Assembly: GCF_030406605.1 (NCBI RefSeq)
Contig: NZ_CP129104.1
Coordinates: forward strand, 372,001-436,000
Direction of reading: 5' to 3'
DNA from: Curtobacterium sp. 458
GTDB taxonomy: Bacteria; Actinomycetota; Actinomycetes; Actinomycetales; Microbacteriaceae
DNA: 64,000 nucleotides
Shown here: positions 62,415-64,000 of the stretch, in pieces
Layout of the letters: every line of letters begins with the position of its first letter
How positions within the stretch are numbered: position 1 is the stretch's first letter
Notes under the pieces: generated by a model
The model's input: only the letters and a program-made list of their open reading frames with translations
Told to the model about the DNA's origin: nothing
Database searches by the model: none
Translations under genes and position numbers: made by a program

Positions 62415-63284
62415 ATGCAGACCCAGGACCTCCTCGCCGGCGACACCGGCATGGGCGCGGTCACGCTCCGCGTGGCCGACCTCGACCGCATGACGGCCTT
62501 CTACACCGAGGGCGTCCGGCTCAGCATCCTGACGTCGGACCACGGGCGGACGGTCCTCGGCCGCGGAGTCGTGCCGATCCTCGTGCTCGAGCACGCGCCC
62601 GAACTGCAGCACGCCGGCGCGCACGAGGCCGGACTCTTCCACACCGCGGTGCTGTTCGACACCCGCGCCGACCTCGCCGCTGCGCTGTACTCCGTCGCCA
62701 CGCGGTACCCGCAGTCGTTCACCGGCAGCGCCGACCACCTCGTCAGCAACGCGTTCTACTTCACCGACCCCGAGGGGAACGGCGTCGAGCTCTACTGGGA
62801 CCGGGACCGCACCGAGTGGTCGTGGACGCACGGCACCGTCGACATGGCCACGATCTTCCTCGACCCGAACGCCTTCCTCCGCGAGCACCTCACCCAGGAC
62901 GCCCTCGACGACGCCGCCGCACGGCCCGGACGCGTCGGCCACGTGCACCTCTCCGTCGGCGACGTCGCCACGGCCAAGGCCTTCTACGTCGAGCAGCTCG
63001 GCTTCGCGACGACCGCCGGGTGGGGCGAAGCGCTGTTCGTGTCGGCCGGCGGCTACCACCACCACATGGCGATGAACACGTGGAACTCCCGCGGCGCCGG
63101 CCGTCGGCAGCTGGCCCTCGGCCTCGGCCTGGTGCGCATCGAGGTCCCCGGCACGGACGACCTCGGCTCCCTGACCGAGCGCATGCGCCACCACGGTGTC
63201 CAGCTGGCCGACGACGGACGGACGGTCGCGTTCGAGGACCCGTGGGCGAACCGCATCGAGGTCAGCGCGCCCGGTCGGGACTGA
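62415..63284 (+). CDS. VOC-family (CatE-like) dioxygenase or isomerase
   Basis: 289 residues with two VOC modules. Metal-ligand candidates are His in LFHTAVLF and Glu in NGVELYWDR in the first half, and His in GHVHLSVGD in the second. The layout is that of B. subtilis CatE/MhqE-type extradiol ring-cleaving enzymes, which detoxify catechols or quinones under MarR/DUF24 repressors. ATG at 62415 is set by the promoter. Confidence 0.88.
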   Translation: MQTQDLLAGDTGMGAVTLRVADLDRMTAFYTEGVRLSILTSDHGRTVLGRGVVPILVLEHAPELQHAGAHEAGLFHTAVLFDTRADLAAALYSVATRYPQSFTGSADHLVSNAFYFTDPEGNGVELYWDRDRTEWSWTHGTVDMATIFLDPNAFLREHLTQDALDDAAARPGRVGHVHLSVGDVATAKAFYVEQLGFATTAGWGEALFVSAGGYHHHMAMNTWNSRGAGRRQLALGLGLVRIEVPGTDDLGSLTERMRHHGVQLADDGRTVAFEDPWANRIEVSAPGRD

Positions 63285-63299
63285 CCGCTCCGTAGTGAA

Positions 63300-63345
63300 C
63301 CGGGAGGCGCGGGCCGAGCGGTCTCATCGCTCGCCTCCACCCGCC
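63300..63345. terminator. GGAGGC hairpin between convergent genes at the right edge
   Basis: GGGAGGCGCGGGCCGAGCG with the answering CGCTCGCCTCC (one bulge), and an overlapping GACCGCTC/GAGCGGTC pair (63284-63291, 63314-63321). Family-like core GGGAGGCG. Confidence 0.5.
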
Positions 63346-63348
63346 GCC

Positions 63349-64000
63349 TCACCGCGTTCGGAAGTAGCGGTGCAGCGCGCGCTCGCGGACGCAGCTCGCC
63401 GCCGCCGCGCCGCCCGCGAGCGTCGCGATGAACCCGACCGCCGCGACCTCGCACGCTCCGAGGACGATCGGCAGCGCGTCGTCCGGCGGGAGCCCCCGCG
63501 TCACCACAGCGCTGACCGCGACCGGAGCGAGAACCGCCACCCCGGCCCAGACCGCGTGTTGCAGGACGGTCCCGAGCACCTGCGCGCTCCGTGGCACCCC
63601 GACGTGCAGGTCCGCGGCCAACGAGAGACGCCGACGCAGCACCGCGGCTCCGCCGACCGCGACACCACTGAGCGCCGCAGCACCGAGCGGGACGGTGACG
63701 TACACCTCCCCGGACGGCGTGAAGACCGCGCCGGGCCGCGGGTTGAGCTGACCGAGGGTCGGAGGGTCTTCGTCCTCGGCGCCGGTCGATGCGAGCACCG
63801 TGCGGCGGAGCATCTGCACGGTCGCGTCGCGCTGGGGCCAGACCGTCACCCAGCACGCGTCGTACGCGCGCCCGTCGTCCACCGCCTGCGCCAGGAGCGC
63901 ATGTTCGAGGTCTGGGTCTCGTCCGTCGTCCGGGTAGGCGAACGACCCCGCCACGGGCGCGGTCGTGCCGTCGACCAGGACGAGTTCCTCCCCCGGGCGC
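63349..64000 (-). CDS. membrane protein with an ABC-permease-like C-terminus, 5' part outside
   Basis: 217 residues are visible and the frame stays open through the right edge (EELVLVDGTTAPVAGSFAYPDDG), so the start is outside. A soluble section (AYDACWVTVWPQRDATVQMLRR) is followed by four membrane helices (VPLGAAALSGVAVGGAAVL, VLQHAVWAGVAVLAPVAVSAVV, LPIVLGACEVAAVGFIATLAG...). The layout recalls MacB/FtsX-type permeases with a large outside loop, but no motif fixes this. Low functional certainty. Confidence 0.55.
   Translation of the reverse strand, partial: RPGEELVLVDGTTAPVAGSFAYPDDGRDPDLEHALLAQAVDDGRAYDACWVTVWPQRDATVQMLRRTVLASTGAEDEDPPTLGQLNPRPGAVFTPSGEVYVTVPLGAAALSGVAVGGAAVLRRRLSLAADLHVGVPRSAQVLGTVLQHAVWAGVAVLAPVAVSAVVTRGLPPDDALPIVLGACEVAAVGFIATLAGGAAAASCVRERALHRYFRTR

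Overview
The window is chromosomal DNA from a high-GC actinobacterium. I infer a Microbacteriaceae member close to Curtobacterium. The inference rests on the very GC-rich codon use, the actinobacterial marker families (DUF3072, DUF3073 beside purM/purF, a sterol-carrier-family protein beside purD), a class E sortase, and start codons that often sit 6-8 bases after a TAnnnT box, as in leaderless actinobacterial transcripts. I see no rRNA, tRNA, CRISPR array, insertion sequence or prophage.

Layout: 1-9.7 kb holds small regulators and their targets (a partial GNAT, TetR, lipoate ligase, a frameshifted GNAT, a lipase-like hydrolase, a phosphate transporter with a small partner, an SDR divergent from a MarR-MFS pair, an alpha-E protein divergent from a second MarR). 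9.7-18.5 kb holds an oxidoreductase, an M23 peptidase operon, PlsC, RecQ, a CPBP protease, an EamA transporter, a GNAT, and sortase E coupled to a mini membrane protein. 18.5-25.9 kb holds sbcDC, a SipW-like signal peptidase fused to a secreted domain next to a camelysin/TasA-like substrate, a MarR and a DinB protein. 25.9-31 kb holds a DEAD-box helicase with a long Arg/Asp repeat arm, PPK2 and a lipoprotein esterase. 31-45.2 kb holds an RND pump, a MocR/YczE divergent pair, a DUF4097-PadR operon with a 16-bp-arm operator, a MerR regulator, a KimA-like permease, DoxX and a flavoprotein. 45.3-54.7 kb holds DUF3073 and the purine genes purM, purF, purD and purC, split by a large LuxR ATPase and a candidate small RNA. 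54.7-64 kb holds a GAF-PP2C phosphatase, an ABC exporter operon with its two-component system, a small lipoprotein, AraC, LepB, a VOC dioxygenase under a 30-bp perfect palindrome, and a partial membrane protein.

Three patterns run through the whole window. First, a family of GC-rich palindromes with conserved arms (core GGGAGGC-ACGG / CCGTGCCTCCC) closes most convergent gene pairs. Copies or half-copies also sit inside coding regions, always in linkers, tails or variable C-terminal parts. Second, about 22 genes show a TAnnnT box 6-8 bases before the start codon, and in three tandem pairs the TAG stop of the upstream gene is part of that box. Third, several regulator genes carry well-formed dyads that can be assigned to a nearby regulator. 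The most unusual single loci are the signal peptidase/substrate fusion, the hairpin RNA candidate near 52.0 kb, and the diverged direct repeat that carries a relic of the purM 3' end.
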